Source: Pseudomonas sp. L5B5
Lineage (GTDB): Bacteria; Pseudomonadota; Gammaproteobacteria; Pseudomonadales; Pseudomonadaceae
Reading direction: 5' to 3'
DNA: 64,000 nt
NCBI RefSeq assembly: GCF_020520285.1
Contig: NZ_CP084742.1
Coordinates: 2,542,001-2,606,000 of the forward strand
Part shown: in pieces, positions 35,306-44,545 of the stretch
Numbering within the stretch: position 1 is the first letter of the stretch
Layout of the letters: every line of letters starts with the position of its first letter
The notes under the pieces: model-generated
What the model saw: only the letters and a program-made list of their open reading frames with translations
Database searches by the model: none
What the model was told of the DNA's origin: nothing
Translations under genes and position numbers: made by a program

Positions 35306-35404
35306 CCCACGGGCCATTCCATGGCGGGGCCGGCAAGCCGGCCTCCGCGCCCATGGGTCGAGGACGACCCGGGCATACCGACAACAACTCCTGTGGAGAC
35401 GATC

Positions 35405-36391
35405 ATGGATTTTTCACTGCGTAAACTCGCCCTCGCCGCCGGCTGCCTGCTGTTTGCCGGCCAACTGCTGGCGGCCTCTGCCGAACCCAAGCGCCCGGAA
35501 TGCATCGCCCCGGCCTCCCCTGGCGGTGGTTTCGACCTGACCTGCAAGCTGGTGCAAAGCGCCCTGGTCAACGAGAAGATCCTCAGCAAGCCGATGCGCG
35601 TGACCTATATGCCCGGTGGCGTTGGCGCCGTGGCCTACAACGCCGTGGTAGCCCAGCGCCCGGCCGATGCCGGGACCCTGGTGGCCTGGTCCAGCGGATC
35701 GCTGCTGAACCTGGCCCAGGGCAAGTTCGGCCGCTTCGATGAAAACGCCGTGCACTGGCTGGCGGCGGTGGGCACCAGCTATGGCGCCATCGCGGTAAAA
35801 AGCGATTCGCCCTACAAGAACCTCGACGACCTGGTCCAGGCCCTGAAAAAAGACCCGAGCAAAGTGGTGATCGGCTCCGGCGGCACCGTCGGCAGCCAGG
35901 ACTGGATGCAGACCGCACTGATCGCCAAGGCCGCCGGGATCAATCCGCGCGACCTGCGCTACGTGGCCCTGGAAGGCGGCGGCGAGATCGCCACCGCCCT
36001 GCTGGGCGGGCATATCCAGGTGGGCAGTACCGACATCTCCGACTCCATGCCGCACATCCTGGCCGGCGACATGCGCCTGCTGGCGGTGTTCTCCGAGCAG
36101 CGCCTGGACGAGCCGGAAATGAAGGACATCCCCACGGCCAAGGAACAGGGCTACGACATCGTCTGGCCGGTGGTGCGCGGTTTCTACCTTGGGCCGAAAG
36201 TCAGCGACGAGGAATACGCCTGGTGGAAAAACGCCTTCGACAAGCTGCTGGCCTCCGAGGAGTTCGCCAAGCTGCGCGACCAGCGCGAGCTGTTTCCCTT
36301 CGCGATGACCGGCCCTGAACTGGACACCTATGTGAAAAAGCAGGTGGCCGACTACAAGACCCTGGCCAAAGAGTTCGGCCTGATCCAGTGA
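35405..36391 (+). CDS. tctC: Tricarboxylate transporter periplasmic binding protein TctC
   Basis: This 328-residue solute-binding protein of the tripartite tricarboxylate transporter has a signal peptide ending LLAASA and family segments IAPASPGGGFDLTCKLVQSAL, VTYMPGGVGAVAYNAVV and VGSTDISD. The PGGGFD loop is the carboxylate-binding segment in this family. The start at ATG 35405 (MDFSLRKLALAAGC) gives the signal peptide; the longer frame from 35321 covers a GC-rich hairpin and has none. tctB follows. Confidence 0.94.
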   Translation: MDFSLRKLALAAGCLLFAGQLLAASAEPKRPECIAPASPGGGFDLTCKLVQSALVNEKILSKPMRVTYMPGGVGAVAYNAVVAQRPADAGTLVAWSSGSLLNLAQGKFGRFDENAVHWLAAVGTSYGAIAVKSDSPYKNLDDLVQALKKDPSKVVIGSGGTVGSQDWMQTALIAKAAGINPRDLRYVALEGGGEIATALLGGHIQVGSTDISDSMPHILAGDMRLLAVFSEQRLDEPEMKDIPTAKEQGYDIVWPVVRGFYLGPKVSDEEYAWWKNAFDKLLASEEFAKLRDQRELFPFAMTGPELDTYVKKQVADYKTLAKEFGLIQ

Positions 36392-36449
36392 CCGATCCTT
36401 TCTGACGGCCCGCCCCTTGCGCATAGAGGGTCGGGCCCGGGAGTTAGCC

Positions 36450-36908
36450 ATGCTCGTTCAACGTCTCTTCGCCGCGGTGTTGCTGCTGGCCTGTGCCGGT
36501 CTGGCACTGATGGCCTGGCCGTACCAGGCCGCGTTTTCCTATGAACCGGTGGGCCCACGGGCCTTTCCCCTGCTGATGCTCGGGCTGATGGGCATGGCGC
36601 TGCTGTACATGCTGTTTCGCCCGGCGCCAATCAAGCACAGCGACGACGAACCGCCCCTGGACCGGCAGACCCTGACCAAGATCGCCCTCTGCGTGGCCTT
36701 GCTGCTGGTGTTCGCCGGAACCTTCGAACCCTTGGGCTTCATCCTCGCCGGCATCCTGGCCGGCGTGCCGATGGCGCGTCTGTACGGCGGCCGCTGGCTG
36801 CCCAGCCTGGTGATCATTGGCCTGCTCAGTGTCGCCCTCTACTGGCTGTTCGACCGAGTCATGGACGTGCCCCTGCCCCTTGGCCTGCTCGACGTTCTGG
36901 AGAATTGA
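36450..36908 (+). CDS. tctB: Tricarboxylate transporter small membrane subunit TctB
   Basis: This 152-residue membrane protein has four predicted helices, the standard form of the small TTT subunit. Segments are LFAAVLLLACAGLALMAW, FPLLMLGLMGMALLYML, LLVFAGTFEPLGFILAGILAGVPM and LPSLVIIGLLSVALYWLF. ATG 36450 is preferred (GGGAG eight bases upstream). The tctA ATG comes one base after the stop TGA, so the two are tightly coupled. Confidence 0.9.
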   Translation: MLVQRLFAAVLLLACAGLALMAWPYQAAFSYEPVGPRAFPLLMLGLMGMALLYMLFRPAPIKHSDDEPPLDRQTLTKIALCVALLLVFAGTFEPLGFILAGILAGVPMARLYGGRWLPSLVIIGLLSVALYWLFDRVMDVPLPLGLLDVLEN

Positions 36909-36909
36909 T

Positions 36910-38424
36910 ATGGATACCCTCAGCTACCTGGGCCAGGGCTTCGGCGTCGCACTGAGCCCCTACAACCTGGTCACCGCCCTGGCCGGAACCCTGATCGGCA
37001 CCGTGGTCGGGCTGTTGCCGGGCCTGGGCCCAATCAACGGCGTGGCACTGCTGATCCCCATTGCCTTCGCCCTGGGCTTGCCGCCGGAATCGGCGCTGAT
37101 CCTGCTGGCCGCGGTGTACCTGGGCTGCGAATACGGCGGCCGGATCAGCTCGATCCTGCTGAACATTCCCGGCGAAGCCTCGACCGTGATGACCACCCTG
37201 GACGGCTACCCCATGGCCCGCCAGGGCCTGGCCGGCGTGGCGCTGTCATTGTCGGCCTGGAGCTCATTCATCGGCGCCTTGATCGCCACCTGCGGCATGG
37301 TGCTGTTCGCCCCACTGCTGGCCAAGTGGGCGATCGCCTTCGGCCCGGCGGAGTACTTCGTGCTGATGGTGTTCGCCATCGTCTGCCTGGGCGGCATGGC
37401 CGGCGACCGGCCGTTGAAGACCTTTATCGCCGCGCTGATCGGGCTGTTCCTGTCGGCCGTGGGCATCGACGCCAACAGCGGCGTGTACCGCTTTACCGGC
37501 GACAACATCCACCTGGCCGATGGCATCCAGTTCGTGGTGCTGGTGCTGGGCCTGTTCTCCATCAGCGAGATCCTCCTGTTGCTGGAGAAGACCCATCGCG
37601 GCCAGGAAGCGGTGAAGGCCACCGGGCGCATGATGTTCAACGTCAAGGAAGCGGCCTCGGTGTTCATGGTGAACATGCGCTGCGGCCTGCTGGGCTTCAT
37701 CATGGGCGTGCTGCCCGGAGCCGGCGCGACCCTGGCCAGCGCCGTGGCCTACATGACCGAAAAACGCATCGCCGGTGCCAGCGGCACGTTCGGCCAGGGC
37801 GACAAGCGCGGCCTGGCGGCTCCCGAAACCGCGATCGGTGCCTCGGCCTGCGGCGCCCTGGTGCCGATGCTGACCCTGGGCGTACCGGGTTCGGGCACCA
37901 CCGCGGTGATGATCGGCGCCCTGTCGCTGTACAACATCACGCCTGGCCCGCTGCTGTTCCAGCAGCAGCCGGACATCGTCTGGGGCCTGATCGCCTCGCT
38001 GTTCATCGCCAACATCATGCTGGTGATCCTCAACATCCCCATGATCCGGATCTTCACCCGCATCCTCGCCGTGCCGAACTGGGCCCTGGTGCCGGCGATC
38101 GCGATCATCACCGGGATCGGCGTCTACGCCGTGCACGCCACCACCTTCGACCTGTTCCTGATGGTCGGCATCGGCATCTTCGGCTACATCCTGCGCAAGC
38201 TCGATTTCCCGCTGTCCCCCGTGCTGCTGGGTTTCATTCTCGGGGGCCTGATGGAGCAGAACCTGCGCCGCGCACTGTCGATCTCCAACGGCGCGCTGGA
38301 GATCCTCTGGTCGAGCCCGATCACCGTCGGGGTCTGGGTGCTGACCGTCTTCATGCTGTGCATGCCGCTGCTGCGGATATGGCGCAAGCGTTCGGCCCGC
38401 CAGCGTGTGGTGGCCGATGTCTGA
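36910..38424 (+). CDS. tctA: Tricarboxylate transporter large membrane subunit TctA
   Basis: This 504-residue polytopic permease is the large subunit of the citrate-type TTT. The family's signature loops are visible: GLLPGLGPINGVALLIPIAFALG, CEYGGRISSILLNIPGEASTVMTTLDGYPMARQG, GVLPGAGATLASAVAYMTEKR, and GVPGSGTTAVMIGAL. About twelve membrane helices are expected. It starts one base after tctB stops, and its last 8 bases overlap the AbrB-family gene. Confidence 0.95.
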   Translation: MDTLSYLGQGFGVALSPYNLVTALAGTLIGTVVGLLPGLGPINGVALLIPIAFALGLPPESALILLAAVYLGCEYGGRISSILLNIPGEASTVMTTLDGYPMARQGLAGVALSLSAWSSFIGALIATCGMVLFAPLLAKWAIAFGPAEYFVLMVFAIVCLGGMAGDRPLKTFIAALIGLFLSAVGIDANSGVYRFTGDNIHLADGIQFVVLVLGLFSISEILLLLEKTHRGQEAVKATGRMMFNVKEAASVFMVNMRCGLLGFIMGVLPGAGATLASAVAYMTEKRIAGASGTFGQGDKRGLAAPETAIGASACGALVPMLTLGVPGSGTTAVMIGALSLYNITPGPLLFQQQPDIVWGLIASLFIANIMLVILNIPMIRIFTRILAVPNWALVPAIAIITGIGVYAVHATTFDLFLMVGIGIFGYILRKLDFPLSPVLLGFILGGLMEQNLRRALSISNGALEILWSSPITVGVWVLTVFMLCMPLLRIWRKRSARQRVVADV

Positions 38425-39448
38425 AGCTACTGCCCGGCACTGGTGGGGCACGCCCCTGGTCGGCCTGGCCGGCGGCTACCTCGCCAGCCAGGTCGGCTGG
38501 CCATTGCCCTGGATGGTCGGCTCGTTGCTGGCGATCATCCTGGTGCGCTGCCTGACCCCCTGGCAACTGGCGGAGATCCCCGGCGGACGCAAGTGCGGAC
38601 AATGGATAGTGGGCATTGGCATCGGCCTGCACTTCACGCCACAGGTGATGGAGCAGGTCATGAGCCACTTCGGCCTGATCTTCTGTGGCGCCCTGGTCAC
38701 CAGCCTGTCCAGCGTCGTGGCCGTCTGGCTGCTGCGACGTACCGGGGAAGATCGCGCCACTGCCTTTTTCTCCAGCATGCCCGGCGGCTCGGGGGAGATG
38801 GTCAACCTCGGCGCACGCAACGGCGCGGTGCTCAGCCGCGTGGCGGCCGGGCAGAGCCTGCGAGTGCTGACGGTGGTGCTGTGTGTGCCGGCGGCGTTCA
38901 AGTACCTGCTGGGGCAAGGCACACCGGTGCTGCAAGCGGCCAGTGTCGACTGGCGCTGGCTGGCCCTGCTGTTTCCCGCAGGCGCGCTGCTGGCCTGGCT
39001 CTGGCAACGGCTGCGTCAACCCAATCCGTGGCTGTTCGGTCCACTGCTGCTCAGCGCCGTGGTCAGCCTCACCTGGAACCTGCATATCGGCCTGCCCGAC
39101 GGCGCCAGCAAGATGGGCCAGTGGCTGATCGGCAGCGGCCTGGGCTGTCACTTCAACCGGCAGTTCTTTCGCCGGGCGCCGTCATTCATGGGCCGTACCC
39201 TGCTGGGTACGGCCCTGAGCATGCTGATCGCCGGCCTCGCGGCCCTCGCGCTGAGTGTGCTGACCCGCCTGGACCTGCGTTCGCTGACCCTGGGCATGAT
39301 GCCCGGCGGTATTGCGGAAATGAGCCTGACGGCCGAGGTGCTGCAGCTGTCGGTGCCGTTGGTGACGGCGATGCAGGTGATGCGGCTGTTGTTCGTGCTG
39401 TTCCTCGCCGAGCCCCTGTTCCGCCACTGGAACAAAGGCCCTCTGTAG
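38417..39448 (+). CDS. AbrB-family inner-membrane protein (DUF/AbrB duplication, COG3180-type)
   Basis: This 343-residue membrane protein has the duplicated AbrB repeat: GGYLASQVGWPLPWMVGSLLAI with GIGIGLHFTPQV in the first half, then LLSAVVSLTWNLHIGLPDGASKMGQWLIGSGLGCHFNRQF and MMPGGIAEMSLTAEVLQLSVPLVTAMQVMRLLFVLF. The FSSMPGGSGEMVNLGARNGA segment is typical. The biochemical role is not established (relatives were named regulators or transport-associated). It overlaps tctA by 8 bases, so it is coexpressed with the transporter and may be a helper or an exporter. Confidence 0.82.
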   Translation: MSEATARHWWGTPLVGLAGGYLASQVGWPLPWMVGSLLAIILVRCLTPWQLAEIPGGRKCGQWIVGIGIGLHFTPQVMEQVMSHFGLIFCGALVTSLSSVVAVWLLRRTGEDRATAFFSSMPGGSGEMVNLGARNGAVLSRVAAGQSLRVLTVVLCVPAAFKYLLGQGTPVLQAASVDWRWLALLFPAGALLAWLWQRLRQPNPWLFGPLLLSAVVSLTWNLHIGLPDGASKMGQWLIGSGLGCHFNRQFFRRAPSFMGRTLLGTALSMLIAGLAALALSVLTRLDLRSLTLGMMPGGIAEMSLTAEVLQLSVPLVTAMQVMRLLFVLFLAEPLFRHWNKGPL

Positions 39449-39465
39449 CGGCTGCAGGATGTTCC

Positions 39466-40158
39466 TCACAGCGGCGGCAGGCGCCACTCGATGGGGGCTT
39501 CGCCACTCTGCTCGAGGAACTTGTTGGTCCGGCTGAAATGCCCGCAACCGAGGAATCCGCGATAAGCCGATAGTGGCGATGGGTGTACGGAGGTCAGCAC
39601 CAGGTGCTTGGTGGCATCGATCAGTTTCTGCTTGCTCTGGGCATGGGCGCCCCAGAGCAGGAATACCAGGTGTGGCTGGTGCTCGCTGACCACTTCGATG
39701 ATCCGGTCAGTGAAGAACTGCCAGCCTTTGCCCGCGTGGGACGCCGCATTGGCCCGCTCCACGGTCATGGTGGTGTTGAGCATCAGCACCCCCTGTTCGG
39801 CCCAGCTCTGCAGGTAGCCGTGATTGGGGATATCGATGTTCAGGTCGCGCTTGAGCTCCTTGTAGATGTTCACCAGCGAGGGCGGCGCGGGTACTCCGGG
39901 CTGCACCGAAAAGCACAGCCCATGGGCCTGGCCCGGCCCGTGATAGGGGTCCTGGCCAAGGATCACCACCTTGACCTTGTCCAGCGGCGTCGAGTTCAGA
40001 GCGTTGAAGATCATCGGGCCCGGTGGGTAGATTTCCTTGCCGGCAGCGTGTTCCTGGCGCAGGAACTCCCGCAATTCGCTCATGTAGGGCTGTTCGAATT
40101 CGGCCCGCAAGGCCTCCTTCCAGCTCGGTTCGAGTTTGATACGATCGTCAGCAGTCAT
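39466..40158 (-). CDS. ung: Uracil-DNA glycosylase (family 1)
   Basis: This 230-residue DNA repair enzyme removes uracil from DNA. The water-activating loop [18 protein letters not shown], the uracil-recognition segment [10 protein letters not shown] and the His-containing [19 protein letters not shown] loop are intact. I take the second of two adjacent ATGs (40158; MTADD), because the ribosome-site spacing from CGGG is better there; 40164 would add two residues. It converges on the AbrB-family gene. Confidence 0.96.
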   Translation of the reverse strand: MTADDRIKLEPSWKEALRAEFEQPYMSELREFLRQEHAAGKEIYPPGPMIFNALNSTPLDKVKVVILGQDPYHGPGQAHGLCFSVQPGVPAPPSLVNIYKELKRDLNIDIPNHGYLQSWAEQGVLMLNTTMTVERANAASHAGKGWQFFTDRIIEVVSEHQPHLVFLLWGAHAQSKQKLIDATKHLVLTSVHPSPLSAYRGFLGCGHFSRTNKFLEQSGEAPIEWRLPPL

Positions 40159-40291
40159 GGCCATGCCCGTGAAAAAAACAATGGCCGCACCCTAGGAAAG
40201 CCGACTTCGCTTGTCAATTGATCTGACACAGAACCGGCACTTTCCCCCACAGCGATCATACTGACCGCTCTTGTTTTCCATCGAGGTCACG

Positions 40292-41404
40292 ATGAACCTG
40301 CACGTCGAAGAACTCACCGGCACCGATGGTGCACGTATCGCCATCGCCACCCTGGACGCGGAAAAGACCCTCAACGCCCTGTCGCTGCCCATGATCCAGC
40401 AGTTGAGCGAGCGCCTGGAAGCCTGGGCCAAGGATCCGCAAGTCGTCTGTGTGCTGTTGCGTGGCAACGGTGCCAAGGCCTTCTGTGCCGGGGGTGAGGT
40501 ACGTAGCCTGGCCCAGGCCTGCCTGGCGAATCCGGGCGAGGTGCCGGCCCTGGCCGGGCACTTCTTCGCCGCGGAATATCGCCTGGACTATCGCCTGCAC
40601 ACCTATCCCAAGCCGTTGATCTGCTGGGGCCACGGTTATGTGCTCGGCGGTGGCATGGGCCTGTTGCAAGGCGCGGGGATCCGCATCGTCACCCCCAGCA
40701 GCCGCCTGGCAATGCCGGAAATCAGCATCGGCCTGTATCCCGACGTGGGCGCCAGCTGGTTCCTCTCGCGCATGCCCGGCAAGCTGGGGTTGTTCCTGGG
40801 CCTCACCGGCGCCCATATCAACGGCCGCGATGCCCTGGACCTGGACCTCGCCGACCGTTTCCTGCTGGATGAACAGCAAGAGGAACTGATCGAAGGGCTG
40901 TTGCAACTGAACTGGCAGGAACAGACTCCACGCCAGCTCAACAGCCTGTTCCGGGCACTGCAGCAGGAAGCCCTGGGACAGATGCCCGAGGCCCAATGGC
41001 TGCCGCGCCGGCAACAGATCGACCAGTGGCTGGATGTCAGCGACGTGACGTGTGCCTGGCGCGCCATCAGCCAGTTGCAGAACCATCCGGATGCCCTCTA
41101 CAGCCGCGCGGCCAAGACCCTTGGCGAAGGTTGCCCGTTGACTGCCCACCTGGTGTGGGAACAGATCCGCCGGGCCCGCTACCTGTCCCTGGAACAGGTG
41201 TTCCAGATGGAATACACCCTGAGCCTGAACTGCTGCCGGCACCCGGAATTCGCTGAAGGGGTGCGTGCGCGCCTGATCGACAAGGACCAGCGACCGCGCT
41301 GGCACTGGCCCGATATCAACGGCGTGCCGGAGGCCGTGGTGCAAGCGCATTTCCACAAGGCCTGGGAAGGCCGCCATCCACTGGCGGACCTCACGGACTA
41401 CTGA
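40292..41404 (+). CDS. Enoyl-CoA hydratase/isomerase family, 3-hydroxyisobutyryl-CoA hydrolase-like
   Basis: This 370-residue crotonase-superfamily protein is longer than simple hydratases (about 260), which fits the HIBYL-CoA hydrolase group. Core motifs are the oxyanion-hole LRGNGAKAFCAGGEVRSL and CWGHGYVLGGGMGLLQGAGIRIV, then MPEISIGLYPDVGASWFLSRMPG, with Glu and Asp in the catalytic positions. A helical C-terminal part (about 240-370) follows. Likely substrates are valine-degradation or short branched acyl-CoA thioesters, inferred from family. ATG 40292 has GAGG eight bases upstream. Confidence 0.85.
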   Translation: MNLHVEELTGTDGARIAIATLDAEKTLNALSLPMIQQLSERLEAWAKDPQVVCVLLRGNGAKAFCAGGEVRSLAQACLANPGEVPALAGHFFAAEYRLDYRLHTYPKPLICWGHGYVLGGGMGLLQGAGIRIVTPSSRLAMPEISIGLYPDVGASWFLSRMPGKLGLFLGLTGAHINGRDALDLDLADRFLLDEQQEELIEGLLQLNWQEQTPRQLNSLFRALQQEALGQMPEAQWLPRRQQIDQWLDVSDVTCAWRAISQLQNHPDALYSRAAKTLGEGCPLTAHLVWEQIRRARYLSLEQVFQMEYTLSLNCCRHPEFAEGVRARLIDKDQRPRWHWPDINGVPEAVVQAHFHKAWEGRHPLADLTDY

Positions 41405-41440
41405 CCGCCAGCACCGCTGGCAACGGCCGGAAACCAGGGT

Positions 41441-41830
41441 TCAATGACCACGGCCACCCCGGCCGTGGTCGCCTCGGTCATGGTTGCCCCGTCCGCCATG
41501 ACCACCCCAATCGTGATTGCCCCCCTGGTCGTTGCCCCAGTTGCCTGGACGGGCGTGTCCGCCCCAACCATGGCTCGGATAGGGCCGGTACACCGCACGC
41601 GGTGGCTGATAGTAGCGGGGGCCCGGTTGGTAATAACGGGGCGCTGGCCGGTAATAACGCGGTGGGTAGTACCCGCGGCCGGTGGAGTAGTAATAGGAAG
41701 GGCCGCCGTAGTCATAAACCGGCGCCGAGGAACGGTAGACCTGTGAGTCGTAATAACCTCCACCGTAATAAGGGGCACACGCAGAGAGGCTCGAAGCCAA
41801 CAAGGCAATCAGCAGAAGTCGACGATACAT
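41441..41830 (-). CDS. Tyr/Gly/His-rich lipoprotein of unknown function
   Basis: This 129-residue protein has a lipobox signal peptide ending LSAC (Cys18). The rest is low complexity: YYGGGYYDSQ, then repeated YYRPAPRYYQPGPRYYQP and finally a GGHGGRGNHDRGDHGRGGRGH tail rich in Gly, His, Asp and Arg. The perfect AGGAGG ribosome site six bases before ATG 41830 supports a real gene. Metal or polyanion binding by the His/Arg-rich tail is possible but unproven. Its stop lies 36 bases beyond the end of the preceding gene on the other strand. Confidence 0.7.
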   Translation of the reverse strand: MYRRLLLIALLASSLSACAPYYGGGYYDSQVYRSSAPVYDYGGPSYYYSTGRGYYPPRYYRPAPRYYQPGPRYYQPPRAVYRPYPSHGWGGHARPGNWGNDQGGNHDWGGHGGRGNHDRGDHGRGGRGH

Positions 41831-42163
41831 GGCGGCCTCCTGGACCGCGAAGAAGCCACGCCAGCGACGCTGGCAGGCGGCAACCAGCAACAGGCTGGTT
41901 GACGAAATATCTGACCGTAAAAACGCCTTTCAGTGCGTTTTATGCAACACATTGATACATGTCCTGCGACCACCGGTAACCCGGGTTCGCCGTCCCCTTG
42001 AGAACGCCCTGTCGGCGTCAGGCCGCCCCTGAACGTCAGTGACCGCTTGACCCGCCGGCCAACGGCAGACACCCTGCACAGTCTGCCCTGTGCCAGGCAC
42101 GCGATGCGCCGCGCCCAGCAGACCGGACTCCACAGAACCTGCATGAAATGCCCTGCCTCGATC
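41831..42163. other. Divergent intergenic region lipoprotein / CWC gene
   Basis: About 330 bases between divergent starts. A 7-bp hairpin (AAAACGC 41920-41926, GCGTTTT 41935-41941) has T runs on both strands and lies upstream of each gene, so it may attenuate transcription rather than end an annotated gene. No other structure seen. Confidence 0.4.
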
Positions 42164-42382
42164 ATGAACAAACCTGATTCTTGCCCTGCCTGCGGTGCTC
42201 GCAACGACTGCACCCTGGCTGACCCACGCACTGTCGACCGGAGTTGCTGGTGCTACGGTGTGAACATCGACCCGGCCATTATCGAGGCCCTGGCGCCCGA
42301 ATTGCGCAACCAGTCCTGCCTGTGCCCGCGCTGTGCCGGGGTCGAGGCCCAACTGCGCGCGGCCCAGGCCACGCCACCATGA
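42164..42382 (+). CDS. Cysteine-rich CWC-family protein
   Basis: This 72-residue protein has six cysteines in a CPAC / CTL / CWC / CLC-x2-C arrangement, recognisable as the CWC (cysteine-rich, conserved Cys-Trp-Cys) family. It probably binds a metal, but no function is known. Start ATG 42164 (MNKPDSCPACG) is preferred over ATG 42143 because the family begins there. The pseudouridine synthase gene starts 33 bases later, so they form a short operon. Confidence 0.75.
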   Translation: MNKPDSCPACGARNDCTLADPRTVDRSCWCYGVNIDPAIIEALAPELRNQSCLCPRCAGVEAQLRAAQATPP

Positions 42383-42415
42383 ACCCGCATCCGCAGCCAG
42401 CCGGTTCTTTGCCCC

Positions 42416-43108
42416 ATGCGCCTTGATCGTTTCCTCAGCAACCTGCCCCGGTTCAACCGACAGCAGGTACGCCTGTTGCTGGTGCAACGGCGTGTGCGCA
42501 TCGACGGCCAGCCGGTCAGTGACCCCAAGGCCGAGGTCCGTGAGTTCAGCCGGGTGGAACTGGACGACGAAGTGCTGCAGGCCGGCAAGCCAGCGCGCTA
42601 CTTCATGCTGCACAAGCCCATGGGCTGCGTCAGCGCTACCCGTGACCCCGAGCACAAGACCGTGCTCGACCTGATCCACGAGCCCGGGCCAGAGGACCTG
42701 CACATCGCCGGACGCCTGGACTACAACACCACCGGGCTGATGCTGATCACCAACGACGGCAACTGGTCACGACGCCTGACCCAGCCTCAGACCAAGCTGC
42801 CCAAGCTCTATTACGTGGAAACCGAGCAACCGATCGGTCCCGAGTACGTCGAAACCTTCGCCCAAGGCCTGTATTTCGCCTTCGAAGACCTCACTACCCT
42901 GCCCGCGCAGTTGCAGATCCTCGGTCCCCGCAGCGCTCGCTTGAGCATCGTCGAAGGGCGCTATCACCAGGTCAAGCGCATGTTCGGCCACTTCGACAAC
43001 AAGGTGGTGCGCCTGCACCGCGAGTGCATGGGTCCACTGGTGCTCGACCCGGACCTGGCCCCCGGCGAATACCGCGCACTGCACGACGCCGAGATCCGCC
43101 TGATCTGA
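42416..43108 (+). CDS. RsuA-family ribosomal small-subunit pseudouridine synthase
   Basis: This 230-residue enzyme has an S4-like RNA-binding N terminus (MRLDRFLSNLPRFNRQQVRLLLVQRRVRIDG) and a pseudouridine synthase catalytic domain with the catalytic Asp in AGRLDYNTTGLMLITNDG, plus FMLHKPMGCVSAT and EGRYHQVKRMFGHFDNKVVRLHRECMGPL near the end. The RsuA subfamily usually makes pseudouridine 516 in 16S rRNA; the exact target here is assumed. Confidence 0.9.
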   Translation: MRLDRFLSNLPRFNRQQVRLLLVQRRVRIDGQPVSDPKAEVREFSRVELDDEVLQAGKPARYFMLHKPMGCVSATRDPEHKTVLDLIHEPGPEDLHIAGRLDYNTTGLMLITNDGNWSRRLTQPQTKLPKLYYVETEQPIGPEYVETFAQGLYFAFEDLTTLPAQLQILGPRSARLSIVEGRYHQVKRMFGHFDNKVVRLHRECMGPLVLDPDLAPGEYRALHDAEIRLI

Positions 43109-43433
43109 CGGTTTGCGCCCGGGACGACCACTGGGCGGAAGCTGTCGAACAATTTACCCAACGGCACTTGCAGGTTCGGGATTGCCCTGCTTGAATCAGT
43201 CCGTCGGCCGAATCGTGACCGACCAGTCACAAAACATATCAAGAAACCTCTTGCCGGCCTGAGCCCTGCCAGCTCTGCATTCTCCCCCGGTAAACCGCCC
43301 GCCTATAACAACACCCGTCGACCTGCATTAACGGATCGGCATGGGCTTTCATTCCAGGCGTATGCCTACCTGTCACATTGACCGTGCACACTCATCGTAT
43401 GCGCGCATACCCGCTTGCCAGGAGTCTTATGAC
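43109..43433. other. Intergenic region upstream of phaG
   Basis: About 325 bases likely containing the phaG promoter. No recognisable sigma-54, AlgU or operator motif was seen, and no gene is supported. Confidence 0.45.
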
Positions 43434-44318
43434 ATGAGGCCAGAAATCGCTGTGCTGGATATACAGGGTCAGTATCGGGTTTACACGGAGTTCTATCGCG
43501 CAGATGCCGCAGACAAGACCATCATCCTGGTCAACGGCTCGATGGCCACCACTGCGTCCTTTGCCCAGACCGTGAAGAACCTCCATCCGCAGTTCAACGT
43601 GGTGCTCTACGACCAGCCCTATGCCGGCCGCTCCAAGGCGCACAACCGACACGAACGGATGCTGACCAAGGAAATCGAGGGGCAGATCCTGCTGGAACTG
43701 ATCGAGCACTTCAGGGCCGAGCATGTGCTGTCGTTTTCCTGGGGCGGGGCCGCGACCCTGCAGGCACTCTCCCAACGTCCACGGCGCATCGAGAAGGCCG
43801 TGATCAGTTCGTTCTCGCCGGTGATCAACGAGCCGATGCGCGACTACCTGGAACGGGGGGTCGACTACCTCGGCAACCTCGACCGCCACCGCGTCGGGCA
43901 CCTGGTCAACGACACCATCGGCAAGCACCTGCCATCGCTGTTCAAGCGCTTCAACTACCGTCATGTGAGCAGCCTGGCCGAACATGAATACGGGCAGATG
44001 CACTTTCACATCAGTCACGTGCTCAACGGCGACCGCCAGTGCTACATCAAGGCGGCGAGGAACATCCAGGTGCCCGTGCTGTTCGTCAACGGCGAATGGG
44101 ACGAGTACACCTCGGCCAGGGACGCCCAGTTGTTCGCCCACCATGTACAGCACTCGAGCTTCAGTACCATCCAGGCCACCGGGCACTTTCTCGACATGGA
44201 ACACAAGACGGCCTGTCGCGACAGTCGCCAGGTGCTGCTGAGCTTCCTCGAGCCGGGTCAGTACGACATCCGCAACCGTCCCCACCCTGCGCAGGACCAA
44301 CATGCACGTGCCAGTTGA
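43434..44318 (+). CDS. phaG: (R)-3-hydroxydecanoyl-ACP:CoA transacylase PhaG
   Basis: This 294-residue alpha/beta hydrolase-fold enzyme links fatty-acid synthesis to medium-chain polyhydroxyalkanoate by releasing 3-hydroxyacyl groups from ACP (to CoA or as free acid). It begins MRPEIAVLDIQGQYRVYTEFYRADAA, essentially the P. putida PhaG N terminus as I remember it. The catalytic Ser102 in LSFSWGGA is present, with a late His in GHFLDME. ATG 43434 has AGGAG eight bases before it. RhlA (HAA synthase) is the nearest alternative, but the N-terminal match favours PhaG. Confidence 0.92.
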   Translation: MRPEIAVLDIQGQYRVYTEFYRADAADKTIILVNGSMATTASFAQTVKNLHPQFNVVLYDQPYAGRSKAHNRHERMLTKEIEGQILLELIEHFRAEHVLSFSWGGAATLQALSQRPRRIEKAVISSFSPVINEPMRDYLERGVDYLGNLDRHRVGHLVNDTIGKHLPSLFKRFNYRHVSSLAEHEYGQMHFHISHVLNGDRQCYIKAARNIQVPVLFVNGEWDEYTSARDAQLFAHHVQHSSFSTIQATGHFLDMEHKTACRDSRQVLLSFLEPGQYDIRNRPHPAQDQHARAS

Positions 44319-44471
44319 TGCCGTTCCTCCAGGCCACCACTCGTCCTCGGACCAGCACTGTTCCCAGGCGTGTGGCGCGCCTGCAACGCTCTGAAAAAAC
44401 ACGTAAGCACGGGTTGGATAAAGAAAAACTTCAAATCCACGGCCACATCTGGTACAAAGTCAGCCGTTCGA

Positions 44472-44545
44472 GCGGGTGTCGTATAATGGCATTACTCCAG
44501 CTTCCCAAGCTGATAACGAGGGTTCGATTCCCTTCACCCGCTCCA
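44472..44545 (+). tRNA. tRNA-Gly (anticodon CCC)
   Basis: The 74-nt sequence begins GCGGGTGTCGTATAATGG and ends CACCCGCTCCA with CCA encoded. The anticodon arm CAGCTTCCCAAGCTG gives CCC; the T-arm is GGGTTCGATTCCC. It reads GGG glycine codons. Confidence 0.96.

Noticed and set aside
37264..38451. Minus-strand open frame opposite tctA (395 codons)
   Set aside because: His/Asp/Gln-rich shadow of a GC-rich membrane protein gene, without start signals.
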